Assembly: GCA_964404395.1 (NCBI GenBank)
Contig: CAYOKA010000039.1
Location: 1 to 18,811, forward strand
DNA from: JAAYBT01 sp964404395
Lineage (GTDB): Bacteria; Bacillota; Clostridia; Acetivibrionales; DTU013
Direction of reading: 5' to 3'
DNA: 18,811 nt
Shown: positions 6,285 through 14,264 of the stretch, one piece after another
Numbering within the stretch: position 1 is the first letter of the stretch
How the letters are laid out: every line of letters begins with the position of its first letter
Made by a program: the position numbers and the translations under genes
Notes under the pieces: model-generated
Database searches by the model: none
Told to the model about the DNA's origin: nothing
Seen by the model: the letters and a program-made list of their open reading frames with translations, nothing else

Positions 6285-8788
6285 TTTTTCCCGACTCCTT
6301 CATAATAAAAACCAAAGCTTCTCACATAGTCCGGGTCATAGAAATTGCGCAGGTCTAAGAATATCGGTTTTCTTACAATCTTCTTTAATAGACTGAAGTC
6401 CAGGCAGGCAAACTCTTCCCATTGTGTTGCAAGTACAATGCAATCCCTTTGAGCACAGGCGGAATACACATCGTCGAAGTATTCCAGCTCCATATCAGGA
6501 TAGGCTTTCTTCATATTCTCCATAGCCTGCGGGTCGTAGACCGACACGGATGCCCTTTTATTAAGAAGCGAAGTCAGGATTGTCAGTGAAGGAGATTCGC
6601 GGATATCGTCCGTACCGGGCTTAAACGCAAGCCCTAAAAGTGCTATTCTGCGCCCTTCCAATCCATCAAGTGCGCATTCTATTTTTTGTATCATTCTTTT
6701 TTTCTGGCGACTGTTCACCTCAAGTATACTATCCAGAAGCAAGGGTTCATAACCATATTCTCTGCTTAAGCCCGCCATGGCACGCACATCCTTTGGAAAG
6801 CAGCTGCCGCCAAAACCGGGACCCGGGTCCAGATATTGCGGCCCAATCCGTCTGTCAAGTCCCATACCTTTGGTAATTGTGCTGATATCGATGCCACAGA
6901 GCTCACAAATATTGGCGACTTCATTGACGAAGCTGATTTTCATGGCAAGAAAAGAATTGGAGGCATATTTTATCATCTCAGCCGTATCAAGGTTTGTTTC
7001 CACCACAGGGATATCACAAGCAATCTGACTATGATAGATTTCCTTCATAATATTTGCTGCTCGATCGCTTTCGGTGCCGATAATGATTCTGTCCGGGTTA
7101 ATGAAATCCTCAACACTTGACCCTTCTCTTAAAAACTCCGGATTGGATACCAGATCGAAATCCAGCTCTTTGTTGCGTGTCTCAAGAATTCTAGTCATTT
7201 CACTTTTCACCTTCCTGCCGGTGCCCACCGGCACAGTACTTTTATTAACAATGACCTTGTAGGAATCCATATGCTGAGCGATTTCTCCTGCAGCTTCAAA
7301 TACGTGGCTGACATCACAGGTATTATCCTCCAGTGTTGGGGTATTGACGGTAATGAAGATAATATCCGACTGCTTTATGGCACTTTTACTACTGGTTGTG
7401 AAGTGGAGTTTTTTCTTTTTTATGCACTCAGCTATGATGCTGTCAAGAGAGGGTTCGAAAATCGGTAGAACACCTCTTTTCAGGCTTCTGATTTTATTAG
7501 TATCCTGATCGCAGCAATATACATTCATGCCCATCGATGCCAGACATGCGCCTGTTACCAGGCCAACGTACCCTGTGCCGATAATTGAGATAGTCGGCTC
7601 AGGCTTTAGCGTTTTTTCGGCTCCTTGAGTCCGGAGCTCATGAGATGGCATTTTGGCCGGTGAATTCCCTGCAAATATTTCTGAGGCAACCCTCTCCCAT
7701 CTAAACCTTTCTTCAGCCAGCTTTCTGCCTGCAATGCCCATATCAATCGACATTTTTGAATTGTCCAGCAAATTGCCTATATGTTTGGCCATGACATCTG
7801 AGTTATCGTACTCATCTATTACAATGCCGTTGCCATACCCGCTAACCACCTCTGCATTGCCTCCTCTATTAGTCGTTATAATCGGCAGTCCTGCAGCCAT
7901 GGCCTCATAGTGGACTCTGGCCAGAGGTTCATTCCATTGAGATGCGCAGACAAACAGGTCTCCCATGCTATAGTAATCAGGAATGTCCACAGGGGGGATG
8001 AAGCCGGTAAAGATAACAGGTCCGGCTAATTTTTCCGCATATTCCTGAATGTATTTCGTATAATTATCTACATCGTTCTTCCCATACCACTTGCTTCCTG
8101 CAATGACAAGAGCTATATTCCTGTGACTATTCATTACACTCTTCATGGCTCTTAGAAGCACGTGGACACCCTTTTTAGTGCTCAGCCTGCCCACATAAAG
8201 CACGACCCTATAATCTCCAAGCCCGTATCTTTCCTTCATGGCCTGCTTAGATTGGGCACCCTCCGCTGTCCAGCAGGGATGATATTTTAATGTATCTACA
8301 CCGGAATAGACCACACGCATTTTTGCCTCAGCAGTGGGGAAGCGTTGTATAACCGTGTTTGCGATATAGCGACTAACTGTGTTGATAAACTCTGACCTTT
8401 CAATACATTTTAGAGCCATCTCATCTGATATTTTTCCCGCATGAAACATTTCGTTATGAAGGCTCAGACTGAATCTTGAATCGGGAAGCTCCTCCGAAAG
8501 CGCCGCCAGAAATCGGGGACGGTTGAATACATGGATCAGGTCAAATTCAGGCTGTAATACCGACTTAAGATTGTTTACATACGCGGTATCCACAGCGCCC
8601 GCTACTCTAACGTATCTGACATTGTGCCTGGTTTCCTCTGCCGGCAGCTCTGGATGCCGGATGCTGTATACCGTAATATCATGTTGCCTTGATAAATAGG
8701 GAAGAATACCGTCTATATATAATTGAATTGCACCACCGGCAACCGGCGGTACAGGGAGCTTTTCAGTACAAATCAGGGCTATTTTCAA
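6281..8788 (-). CDS. Fusion protein: GT4 glycosyltransferase + UDP-glucose 6-dehydrogenase
   Basis: A single uninterrupted frame encodes two complete enzymes. Residues about 1-380 are a GT-B, GT4-type glycosyltransferase like CotSA/YtcC: an N-terminal glycine-rich VPPVAGGAIQLYIDG, then VLYVGRLSTKKGVH, and the E-x7-E motif in EPLARVHYEAMAAGLP. After a short polar linker, residues about 399-835 are UDP-glucose 6-dehydrogenase: NAD motif GTGYVGLVTG, STVPVGTG, NPEFLREG, and FGGSCFPKD with the catalytic Cys near residue 663. Both halves are of normal length and keep key residues. The dehydrogenase would make UDP-glucuronate. The preferred start is TTG at 8788, eight bases after GGAG. The GTG at 8797 is too close to the ribosome binding site. 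It begins one base after the upstream stop and overlaps the epimerase start. Confidence 0.94.
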   Translation of the reverse strand: MKIALICTEKLPVPPVAGGAIQLYIDGILPYLSRQHDITVYSIRHPELPAEETRHNVRYVRVAGAVDTAYVNNLKSVLQPEFDLIHVFNRPRFLAALSEELPDSRFSLSLHNEMFHAGKISDEMALKCIERSEFINTVSRYIANTVIQRFPTAEAKMRVVYSGVDTLKYHPCWTAEGAQSKQAMKERYGLGDYRVVLYVGRLSTKKGVHVLLRAMKSVMNSHRNIALVIAGSKWYGKNDVDNYTKYIQEYAEKLAGPVIFTGFIPPVDIPDYYSMGDLFVCASQWNEPLARVHYEAMAAGLPIITTNRGGNAEVVSGYGNGIVIDEYDNSDVMAKHIGNLLDNSKMSIDMGIAGRKLAEERFRWERVASEIFAGNSPAKMPSHELRTQGAEKTLKPEPTISIIGTGYVGLVTGACLASMGMNVYCCDQDTNKIRSLKRGVLPIFEPSLDSIIAECIKKKKLHFTTSSKSAIKQSDIIFITVNTPTLEDNTCDVSHVFEAAGEIAQHMDSYKVIVNKSTVPVGTGRKVKSEMTRILETRNKELDFDLVSNPEFLREGSSVEDFINPDRIIIGTESDRAANIMKEIYHSQIACDIPVVETNLDTAEMIKYASNSFLAMKISFVNEVANICELCGIDISTITKGMGLDRRIGPQYLDPGPGFGGSCFPKDVRAMAGLSREYGYEPLLLDSILEVNSRQKKRMIQKIECALDGLEGRRIALLGLAFKPGTDDIRESPSLTILTSLLNKRASVSVYDPQAMENMKKAYPDMELEYFDDVYSACAQRDCIVLATQWEEFACLDFSLLKKIVRKPIFLDLRNFYDPDYVRSFGFYYEGVGKK

Positions 8789-8789
8789 G

Positions 8790-9890
8790 CTACTCACTCC
8801 TTTCCAGCAAGGTTGCTAGAGGTTCTTCCTTCGACAGTTCGAATCTTGCAATCCTTTCTATTTTAGAAGCTCTCATCTGTTTGCCATTTTGAAACAGATT
8901 TTTCACAAGCCCGAAAAACCAGTGCGGAAATGTCAGGTCGGCATAAAGAACTTCCTTTTCTCTCTCGGAAAGCGGATTGATTTCCCCATACCAACCCAGG
9001 ATTTCAGTGATTGTATCACATGACCAGAGCCCTGCATTCTCAGAAGCTTTACCGATAATTTTCCTCAGATCCCTCACCGGAAGATCATAGGTCACTCCAT
9101 CCAAATCAAGCACGTAGGTCCCCTCAACGGTCGAAAGGACATTTCCTCTTCCAAAGTCCTGATGACACAGAACAATAGAAGGGGACTCCTCCTGTGTCAG
9201 CTTCAGGTAGTCTGATTCTGAAAGCCTTTTTAAAGCCAAATCGGCAAGAGTTACTATTTGATCGATATATGCCGGGTACACTGAGTAAGCCGAGTATGCC
9301 GAAGGTGCCGGGCGTACCGGGCGTACCGGGTATTCCGAGTAAGCCGGGTCTACCTGCTTATCGGGCTGCCTTTCGGCGACGGATGCAGTTTCCCTCCATT
9401 CCAGCATCCTTCTTTTCATGGAATTATACTGATCCGGCCACTTCCTTAGCTTTGTGGACACTCTGCACTGGGCATTGGGAATATAGCCCTTTGAGGCGAT
9501 ATGAAAAGCAGCCAGACCCTGTACCGCCTTCCTAAAATCCGCCGAAAGGGCAAAATTTAAGTCACTGCCGTCAATCCATTCATAGAGCACAAACAATTGC
9601 TCCTTATATTTCGTAATGGCTTGATTTTCGCTATTTAAAATAATTCCGGGAACCATGCCACCGGAATTATTAATATGGATCTGCGCATTAACTGAGAATA
9701 GGGCCTTATCAAGGGGTTGCTTCAGGCGCTTCAGGCAGAAGGTTCTTCCGTTTGCATTCAATTTCCAGACAGTTTTAATGGTGCCGCCTTGAATTAGAGT
9801 AAGCTTTTCGGGATTAATGCCGTATTTGCTTAACACCTGAATCGCAGTGGTCTCAAGATTTTTTTCAACAATGTCTTTTTCGTTTTTCAA
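8790..9890 (-). CDS. CotS-family spore coat protein, kinase-like, with internal tandem repeat
   Basis: A 366-residue protein of the CotS/aminoglycoside-phosphotransferase-like fold. N-lobe elements include FCLKRL (lysine near residue 54). The catalytic loop is CHQDFGRGN (His243, Asp245, Asn250), followed by metal-binding LDLDG near residue 262. All key residues are present, so activity is possible; the substrate is unknown. CotS proteins are spore coat components in Bacillus and related kinase-like proteins are common in Clostridia. Between the lobes, residues 181-207 are a three-residue repeat (YSA, YPV, RPA type) encoded by nine 9-bp units. The start is TTG at 9890, ten bases after AGGA; no ATG is available in frame. 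The stop is one base before the glycosyltransferase start. Confidence 0.88.
   Translation of the reverse strand: MKNEKDIVEKNLETTAIQVLSKYGINPEKLTLIQGGTIKTVWKLNANGRTFCLKRLKQPLDKALFSVNAQIHINNSGGMVPGIILNSENQAITKYKEQLFVLYEWIDGSDLNFALSADFRKAVQGLAAFHIASKGYIPNAQCRVSTKLRKWPDQYNSMKRRMLEWRETASVAERQPDKQVDPAYSEYPVRPVRPAPSAYSAYSVYPAYIDQIVTLADLALKRLSESDYLKLTQEESPSIVLCHQDFGRGNVLSTVEGTYVLDLDGVTYDLPVRDLRKIIGKASENAGLWSCDTITEILGWYGEINPLSEREKEVLYADLTFPHWFFGLVKNLFQNGKQMRASKIERIARFELSKEEPLATLLERSE
9270..9350 (-). repeat. Nine tandem 9-bp units inside the CotS-like gene
   Basis: On the coding strand, nine consecutive 9-base units of the type TACyCGGyA fill 81 bp in frame. They encode DPA, YSE, YPV, RPV, RPA, PSA, YSA, YSV and YPA. 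Unit length is a multiple of three, so copy-number changes keep the frame. The opposite strand reads as a false collagen-like PGV frame. Confidence 0.88.
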
Positions 9891-9920
9891 TAATATTCAT
9901 TCCTCTCGTCGCAAAATACC

Positions 9921-10952
9921 CTAAGTGGGGAGAAGGGACTTGAAATTATCCAATACCGGCTCGCCTGTCTTTTCAAATGCGGACATTTCCATAATCCTTC
10001 TCATATATTTTTCCTCCGGCCACTCCTTATCCCGCCTGCGATAGAATTTATCGACAGCGCCGAAAAAAAGGTGGGGAAACAGAAGATCAAGTCTTACGAC
10101 TTCCCACTGGGAAGGGGTAAGCGGATTGTGTGACTGATAATAAGACAGAATGTCCCTTACAATTTCCCTCTCCCATTTACCGGATTTTTTCATTACCTTG
10201 TTCAGCAGCTTCCGAATATCTCTTGCAGCTATATCTACTGTCAGCGAGTCGGTATCCAGGATATAGAGATCTGCCGCAGGAGTTATGAGCAGGTTGCCCG
10301 CAGCAAAGTCCTGATGACAAAGGCTCCCTTTCTCTTTGGCGTCATTGACCCAGTCTGCGTATTCCTTTCCGCGCATGCCTTCCATTGCTTTCAATGCTCG
10401 TTGGTAAAAATGCGGAAATTCTCTGGTAATTAGCACATTGATTGGGTTGTGCTCCTTTTTTAGCAAATCGTTTTCGTAATAGTTTTTAGTGTGCTCAAGC
10501 TGCTTTATATAGTCATCTACCCATAAGCCCAGGTGGTATTTAGCTTTAGTGCCGCTTGAGGGGAAAAAGCCTGCAGAAGCCCTGTGGAACTTAGCCAGCC
10601 CGCCCGCAATCATAGCAAGCTCCGTAGGGGAGCTATAGACTGGATTCCTGCCAATAATCGCCTCTGAGAGGACGTAGCACACCCCATCAGCGCAGACGTA
10701 CTCTTTCCCATCAATGGTTTTGAGCACCGGGGGGATGTGAATACCGTTCTGGTTAAGATATCTGACCGCATCCAATACAAATAGCAAGGTGTGCTCGGAA
10801 TTAGAGACTTTTTTGAGAACCTTCATTCCCTTATTTGTCCCAATCCACCAGACCCCCTTTTTATTTTTATAGGACTCATTTCTTATTTCTAAAACAGTAA
10901 TATCATATTGCTCCAAAACAATGTCCAAGGGTTCATTCGTAGTTGACGGCAA
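9921..10952 (-). CDS. CotS-family spore coat protein, kinase-like
   Basis: A second kinase-like coat protein of 343 residues, paralogous to the next gene but without the repeat insert. It has the catalytic loop CHQDFAAGN (His213, Asp215, Asn220 from the chosen start) and the metal-binding LDTDS near 233. The N-lobe lysine is in MKVLKKV. The C-terminal region LDLLFPHLFFGAVDKFYRR matches LTFPHWFFGLVKNLF in the paralogue, a family-typical helix. The start is TTG at 10952. A perfect AAAGGAGGT sits eight bases upstream, while the longer frame from TTG 10982 would put that site inside the gene. It is the first gene of the minus-strand coat operon; a role in outer coat glycan attachment or phosphorylation is inference. 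The 30-bp gap to the next gene holds only its ribosome binding site. Confidence 0.9.
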   Translation of the reverse strand: MPSTTNEPLDIVLEQYDITVLEIRNESYKNKKGVWWIGTNKGMKVLKKVSNSEHTLLFVLDAVRYLNQNGIHIPPVLKTIDGKEYVCADGVCYVLSEAIIGRNPVYSSPTELAMIAGGLAKFHRASAGFFPSSGTKAKYHLGLWVDDYIKQLEHTKNYYENDLLKKEHNPINVLITREFPHFYQRALKAMEGMRGKEYADWVNDAKEKGSLCHQDFAAGNLLITPAADLYILDTDSLTVDIAARDIRKLLNKVMKKSGKWEREIVRDILSYYQSHNPLTPSQWEVVRLDLLFPHLFFGAVDKFYRRRDKEWPEEKYMRRIMEMSAFEKTGEPVLDNFKSLLPT

Positions 10953-11020
10953 AGTGGTTACCTCCTTTCCGACCTTAAGCAATTACGGCCGAATATGCTG
11001 CGTAAATGGCTTTAAAAGGG

Positions 11021-11043
11021 TCAGGGGGAGTTGAACCCCCTGA
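11021..11043 (-). terminator. Hairpin terminator of the amphi-Trp-like gene
   Basis: Arms TCAGGGGG (11021-11028) and CCCCCTGA (11036-11043) enclose a seven-base loop. On the minus strand the stem is followed by CCCTTTTAAA. It lies 17 bp after the stop at 11060 and before the coat operon. The T-run is short, so some read-through into the coat operon is possible. Confidence 0.65.
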
Positions 11044-11059
11044 TATGTCCTCCGGACAA

Positions 11060-11293
11060 TTACATATCAAGCTCTAATTCCATGTTAGGATTGTCCCAGG
11101 ACACTTTGATTGAGACGGAGCCGCCCTCTACATCGTCATCATACTTTACCTTGTAGGTGAGCTCAGTATCTGCCGGAAGGACAACCGGGTTTCCTTCAAC
11201 TGCAAGATTACCTGCAAAAAGATCCGGGACAGCCTTTTTAATGAACTCAGCGAACTCAGCTTTTGAACCAAGATAGGTTTCCTGATACTTCAT
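11060..11293 (-). CDS. Small amphi-Trp domain-like protein
   Basis: A 77-residue acidic protein with one N-terminal helix (SKAEFAEFIKKAVPDLFAG) and a beta-rich C-terminal half with alternating polar and hydrophobic residues (ELTYKVKYDDD, GSVSIKVSWDNP). This layout and the conserved Trp resemble the amphi-Trp domain found as small stand-alone proteins in Clostridia; the function of that domain is unknown. The ATG at 11293 is chosen because AAGGAG lies eight bases upstream; an in-frame GTG at 11302 is too close to it. It is a monocistronic-looking gene with its own hairpin terminator, divergent from lplA. Confidence 0.8.
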   Translation of the reverse strand: MKYQETYLGSKAEFAEFIKKAVPDLFAGNLAVEGNPVVLPADTELTYKVKYDDDVEGGSVSIKVSWDNPNMELELDM

Positions 11294-11398
11294 GAAAAAC
11301 ACTCCTTATAAAGAATATATACATTTACATAATATTTTTACTGAGTGGATTATGTTACATATATTTGCTAAAAAGAGAGCCTTAGATTGAAATCTGCA

Positions 11399-11427
11399 TT
11401 GAAATCCATGTATATGTCCAGTATAAT
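11399..11427 (+). promoter_or_regulatory. Sigma-A promoter for the lplA-gcv operon
   Basis: TTGAAA (11399-11404), a 17-base spacer and a perfect TATAAT (11422-11427) give a near-consensus housekeeping promoter. Transcription would start near 11434, leaving a leader of about 65 bases before lplA. That leader is too short for a tandem glycine riboswitch and no such motif is seen. Confidence 0.8.
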
Positions 11428-11498
11428 AATGAAAGCTGCTTTTAACGTTTTAAACTACGTTTCAGTGACATTACAATAGTTAGGCCGGAGGCTTTCGC

Positions 11499-12590
11499 AT
11501 GACAAACAACTCACGGATTATTTACACAAAAGCAATGGATCCCTGGTGGAACCTGGCAGTGGAGGAGTACCTGCTTGACACGGTGAAGCCCGGGCAGTGT
11601 ATACTGTATCTGTGGCAAAATGAGAATACCGTCGTCATAGGGAGAAATCAGAACCCATGGAGAGAATGCAGAACACAGGAGCTTGAACTAGAAGGAGGAA
11701 AGCTTGCACGAAGACTTTCAGGCGGAGGTGCCGTGTTCCACGATATTGGCAACATCAATTTTACCTTCATTGTAAGTAAGGAGCTCTATAACCTGGACAA
11801 GCAGCTGGATGTGATCCTTAATGCGGTAAAGAGCTTTGGAATTGATGCGCAAAGGAGCGGTAGAAATGACATAATTGCAGATGGGCGCAAGTTTTCCGGG
11901 AACGCATTCTGTTTCAGGAAAAACGGTTCATATCATCATGGGACAATTCTGGTTTCGGCTGATTTTAATAAGCTCTCAGCCTATTTGAGGGTTTCTGAGG
12001 AAAAAATGAGCTCCAAAGGAGTTCAATCGGTGCAATCCAGAGTGGTTAACCTTTCTGAGCTACATCAGGGCATTACTGTCGAAAAAATGGCTCAGGCGCT
12101 GATTGCTTCATTTAGGAATCTATATGGCAGTGCAGCGCCTGTGGAGGATTGCATGGTGGAAGGCAGAGAGGAAAGGGAGGCTCTTGAGGAGCTTTACAGC
12201 AAGTATTCATCCTGGGCATGGCGCTACGGGGAGGCGCCGCAGTTTGATGTGGATATTGAGACAAGATTCGATTGGGGCGAAGTAGAGATAGGATTTAGGC
12301 TGGAGGATGGCATTGTAAGTGATGCAACGGTATATTCGGATGCTTTGGACGAGGCATATATCACCGGTGTTCCGGAGCTGTTAAAAGGATGCCCCTTTAA
12401 TTCAAAACAGATGGCTAAGAGGCTTCATGAAGCTGCTGAGAACAGCGAGGGCAGGGACATGAGTGGTGATGGCTGTGTCAGCAATAAAAATAAAGGGCAG
12501 TCAGATGCAACCGACGGATCCTTTAAAGCTGACCTGCAAAGGACTATGACACTGGATCTGGCAAAATGGATTGAAAGCAGGAACTTTTAG
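11499..12590 (+). CDS. lplA: Lipoate-protein ligase A
   Basis: It activates lipoate with ATP to lipoyl-AMP and attaches it to acceptor lysines, most likely Lys63 of the GcvH encoded in this operon. The 363-residue protein has the catalytic core motifs RRLSGGGAVFHD (about residue 67-78) and GRNDIIADGRKFSGNA with the lysine of the active site. A C-terminal accessory domain (RFDWGEVEIGFRLEDGIVSDATVYSD) is present, as in E. coli-type LplA. Residues about 313-341 are a hydrophilic Gly/Ser/Asp/Asn-rich linker before the last helix, which looks like an added low-complexity segment. The ATG has a GGAGG site seven bases upstream. It is the first gene after a strong promoter. Confidence 0.94.
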   Translation: MTNNSRIIYTKAMDPWWNLAVEEYLLDTVKPGQCILYLWQNENTVVIGRNQNPWRECRTQELELEGGKLARRLSGGGAVFHDIGNINFTFIVSKELYNLDKQLDVILNAVKSFGIDAQRSGRNDIIADGRKFSGNAFCFRKNGSYHHGTILVSADFNKLSAYLRVSEEKMSSKGVQSVQSRVVNLSELHQGITVEKMAQALIASFRNLYGSAAPVEDCMVEGREEREALEELYSKYSSWAWRYGEAPQFDVDIETRFDWGEVEIGFRLEDGIVSDATVYSDALDEAYITGVPELLKGCPFNSKQMAKRLHEAAENSEGRDMSGDGCVSNKNKGQSDATDGSFKADLQRTMTLDLAKWIESRNF

Positions 12591-12716
12591 CTAAGGCATC
12601 TGCCCGAGGAGCAGGACTGTGTTGCATATATTTTTGATAGAGTTGTTAGATTAAGGTTACAACGCAAAAAGTCTTTAGATAGAATCAATGGAATTGATGG
12701 GAGGGATTTTGAAATA
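12591..12716 (+). other. Gap between lplA and gcvT
   Basis: This 126-bp gap carries the gcvT ribosome binding site (GGGAGGG). A weak promoter-like TTGCAT with TTAGAT 18 bases later is also present. No glycine riboswitch consensus was recognised and no hairpin terminator is obvious. Confidence 0.4.
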
Positions 12717-13820
12717 ATGGACGGTGAAGCTCAGAAGACGCCTCTATATGAGGAACACGCGGCAGCGGGAGCAAAAATTGTCGACTTTCATGGGTGGCTG
12801 CTGCCTTTGCAGTATAGCAGCATTTTGCAGGAGCATGAAACTGTACGCACGAAGGCAGGACTCTTCGATGTTTCACACATGGGTGAGCTTGAGGTAAGCG
12901 GAGAAGATGCCTACGAATTTCTCCAGAGCGTATTGGTCAATGACATTGCCGCAAAGCCCGGAAAGGCCGTATATTCACCTATGTGTTATCCGAACGGGGG
13001 CACTGTGGATGACTTAATTGTCTATAAGCAAAACGAAGCAAGCTATTTGCTGGTGGTAAATGCAGCAAATACAGAGAAGGATTTTCAGTGGCTGGTAGAG
13101 AACAGGAGGGGCCGTGTCAATGTGGTGAACTCCTCCGCAGAGTTTTCCCAGCTTGCGCTACAGGGACCGAACGCAGTTGAAATACTGGGGCAGCTAATGA
13201 GAGATGACCCGGGTCAATTGCGTTACTTCTGCTATGAAAACGAGGCTAAGGTAGCAGATATTTCGGTTATGCTTTCACGCACCGGCTATACCGGTGAGGA
13301 TGGATTTGAGATGTACTGCCGGCCCGAGGATGCACAGAGGCTATGGAGCGTGCTTTTAGATAAGGGTGCCTCATTGGGGCTGGTACCGGTAGGTCTTGGA
13401 GCGAGAGATACTCTGCGGCTTGAGGCAGCGTTACCGTTATACGGACAGGAGCTTTCAGAGGACATATCGCCCGTGATGGCGGGTCTGCAGCGGTTTATTA
13501 AGACCGAAAAGGGAGAATTCATTGGAAGGGCGCCGCTTTCGGCTCAGCTGCTGGGGAGCCTCAAGTCAAGACTGGCGGGCTTTGAAATGATCGACAGGGC
13601 GATTCCCAGAAGCGGATATGAGGTATATTGCAAGGGTAGCAAAGTCGGCCAGGTTACCAGCGGCGGATATTTCCCGACATTAAGGAAGAATATGGGACTG
13701 GTTCTTATTGATAAAAGCTGCGTGGATGTGGGAAATATAATAGAGGTGCAGGTAAGAAGCAAGCCCTGCAAAGCACAGATTATTCAATTGCCCTTTTACA
13801 GCAGAAAGCGTGGGAAATGA
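12717..13820 (+). CDS. gcvT: Glycine cleavage system T protein (aminomethyltransferase)
   Basis: It releases ammonia from the aminomethyl-lipoyl group on GcvH and moves the one-carbon unit to tetrahydrofolate. The 367 residues match the family's usual length. Signatures include GWLLPLQYSSILQEHETVR, FDVSHMGELEVSG, the central TGYTGEDGFEMY and LGARDTLRLEAALPLYGQEL, and the C-terminal barrel with SGGYFPTLRKNMGLVLI. The ATG follows GGGAGGG by 11 bases, a rather long spacer, but no better start codon is available. Confidence 0.96.
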   Translation: MDGEAQKTPLYEEHAAAGAKIVDFHGWLLPLQYSSILQEHETVRTKAGLFDVSHMGELEVSGEDAYEFLQSVLVNDIAAKPGKAVYSPMCYPNGGTVDDLIVYKQNEASYLLVVNAANTEKDFQWLVENRRGRVNVVNSSAEFSQLALQGPNAVEILGQLMRDDPGQLRYFCYENEAKVADISVMLSRTGYTGEDGFEMYCRPEDAQRLWSVLLDKGASLGLVPVGLGARDTLRLEAALPLYGQELSEDISPVMAGLQRFIKTEKGEFIGRAPLSAQLLGSLKSRLAGFEMIDRAIPRSGYEVYCKGSKVGQVTSGGYFPTLRKNMGLVLIDKSCVDVGNIIEVQVRSKPCKAQIIQLPFYSRKRGK

Positions 13821-13879
13821 ACGCGGCGAAGTGAAAAGGATTTTAGGAAATAAATTTATTAGAAGGATGGAGGCCAACT

Positions 13880-14263
13880 ATGAAAACTTATCAGGGGACT
13901 AAATACACGAAGGAACATGAGTGGGCAAGAGTTGAGGATGGGCTGGTACATATCGGGATATCGGATTTTGCGCAAAACGCGCTGGGTGATATCGTATTCG
14001 TTGAGCTGCCGGATTCCGGAAAGAAGCTGAAGGCAGGCGATCAGGCAAGCGTTGTAGAATCGGTAAAGGCGGCTTCCGATATCTATTCGCCCGTATCCGG
14101 TACGATTATTAAAGTGAATGAAGCATTAAATGACACTCCGGAGCTGCTGAATGCGGAGCCTTATGAAAACTGGATTGCCGTGCTTGAGCCGGAAAACCTA
14201 TCAGAAATGGACGCTCTTATGGATGAACAGCAGTATGAAGAGTTCTGTGCAAAGGAGGCATAG
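13880..14263 (+). CDS. gcvH: Glycine cleavage system H protein
   Basis: The lipoyl carrier that shuttles the aminomethyl group between the P, T and L proteins. The 127-residue protein is of normal size. The lipoylation site is Lys63 in VVESVKAASD, on the expected hairpin. Conserved flanking blocks EHEWARVEDG, GDIVFVELPDSGK and EPYENWIAVLEP are all present. A strong GGAGG site precedes the ATG. The stop is one base before the gcvPA start, whose ribosome binding site lies in the last codons of gcvH. Confidence 0.97.
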   Translation: MKTYQGTKYTKEHEWARVEDGLVHIGISDFAQNALGDIVFVELPDSGKKLKAGDQASVVESVKAASDIYSPVSGTIIKVNEALNDTPELLNAEPYENWIAVLEPENLSEMDALMDEQQYEEFCAKEA

Positions 14264-14264
14264 T

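Noticed and set aside
9194..9535. Collagen-like plus-strand frame (PGV repeats)
   Set aside because: It is the complementary reading of the 9-bp repeat inside the CotS-like gene. The coding strand has the kinase motifs.
11428..12716. Glycine riboswitch controlling the gcv genes
   Set aside because: The lplA leader is about 65 bases and the lplA-gcvT gap shows no recognised glycine aptamer pattern.
14151..14264. Upstream extension of gcvPA
   Set aside because: It overlaps gcvH in another frame, and the ATG at 14265 has a perfect AAAGGAGG ribosome binding site.
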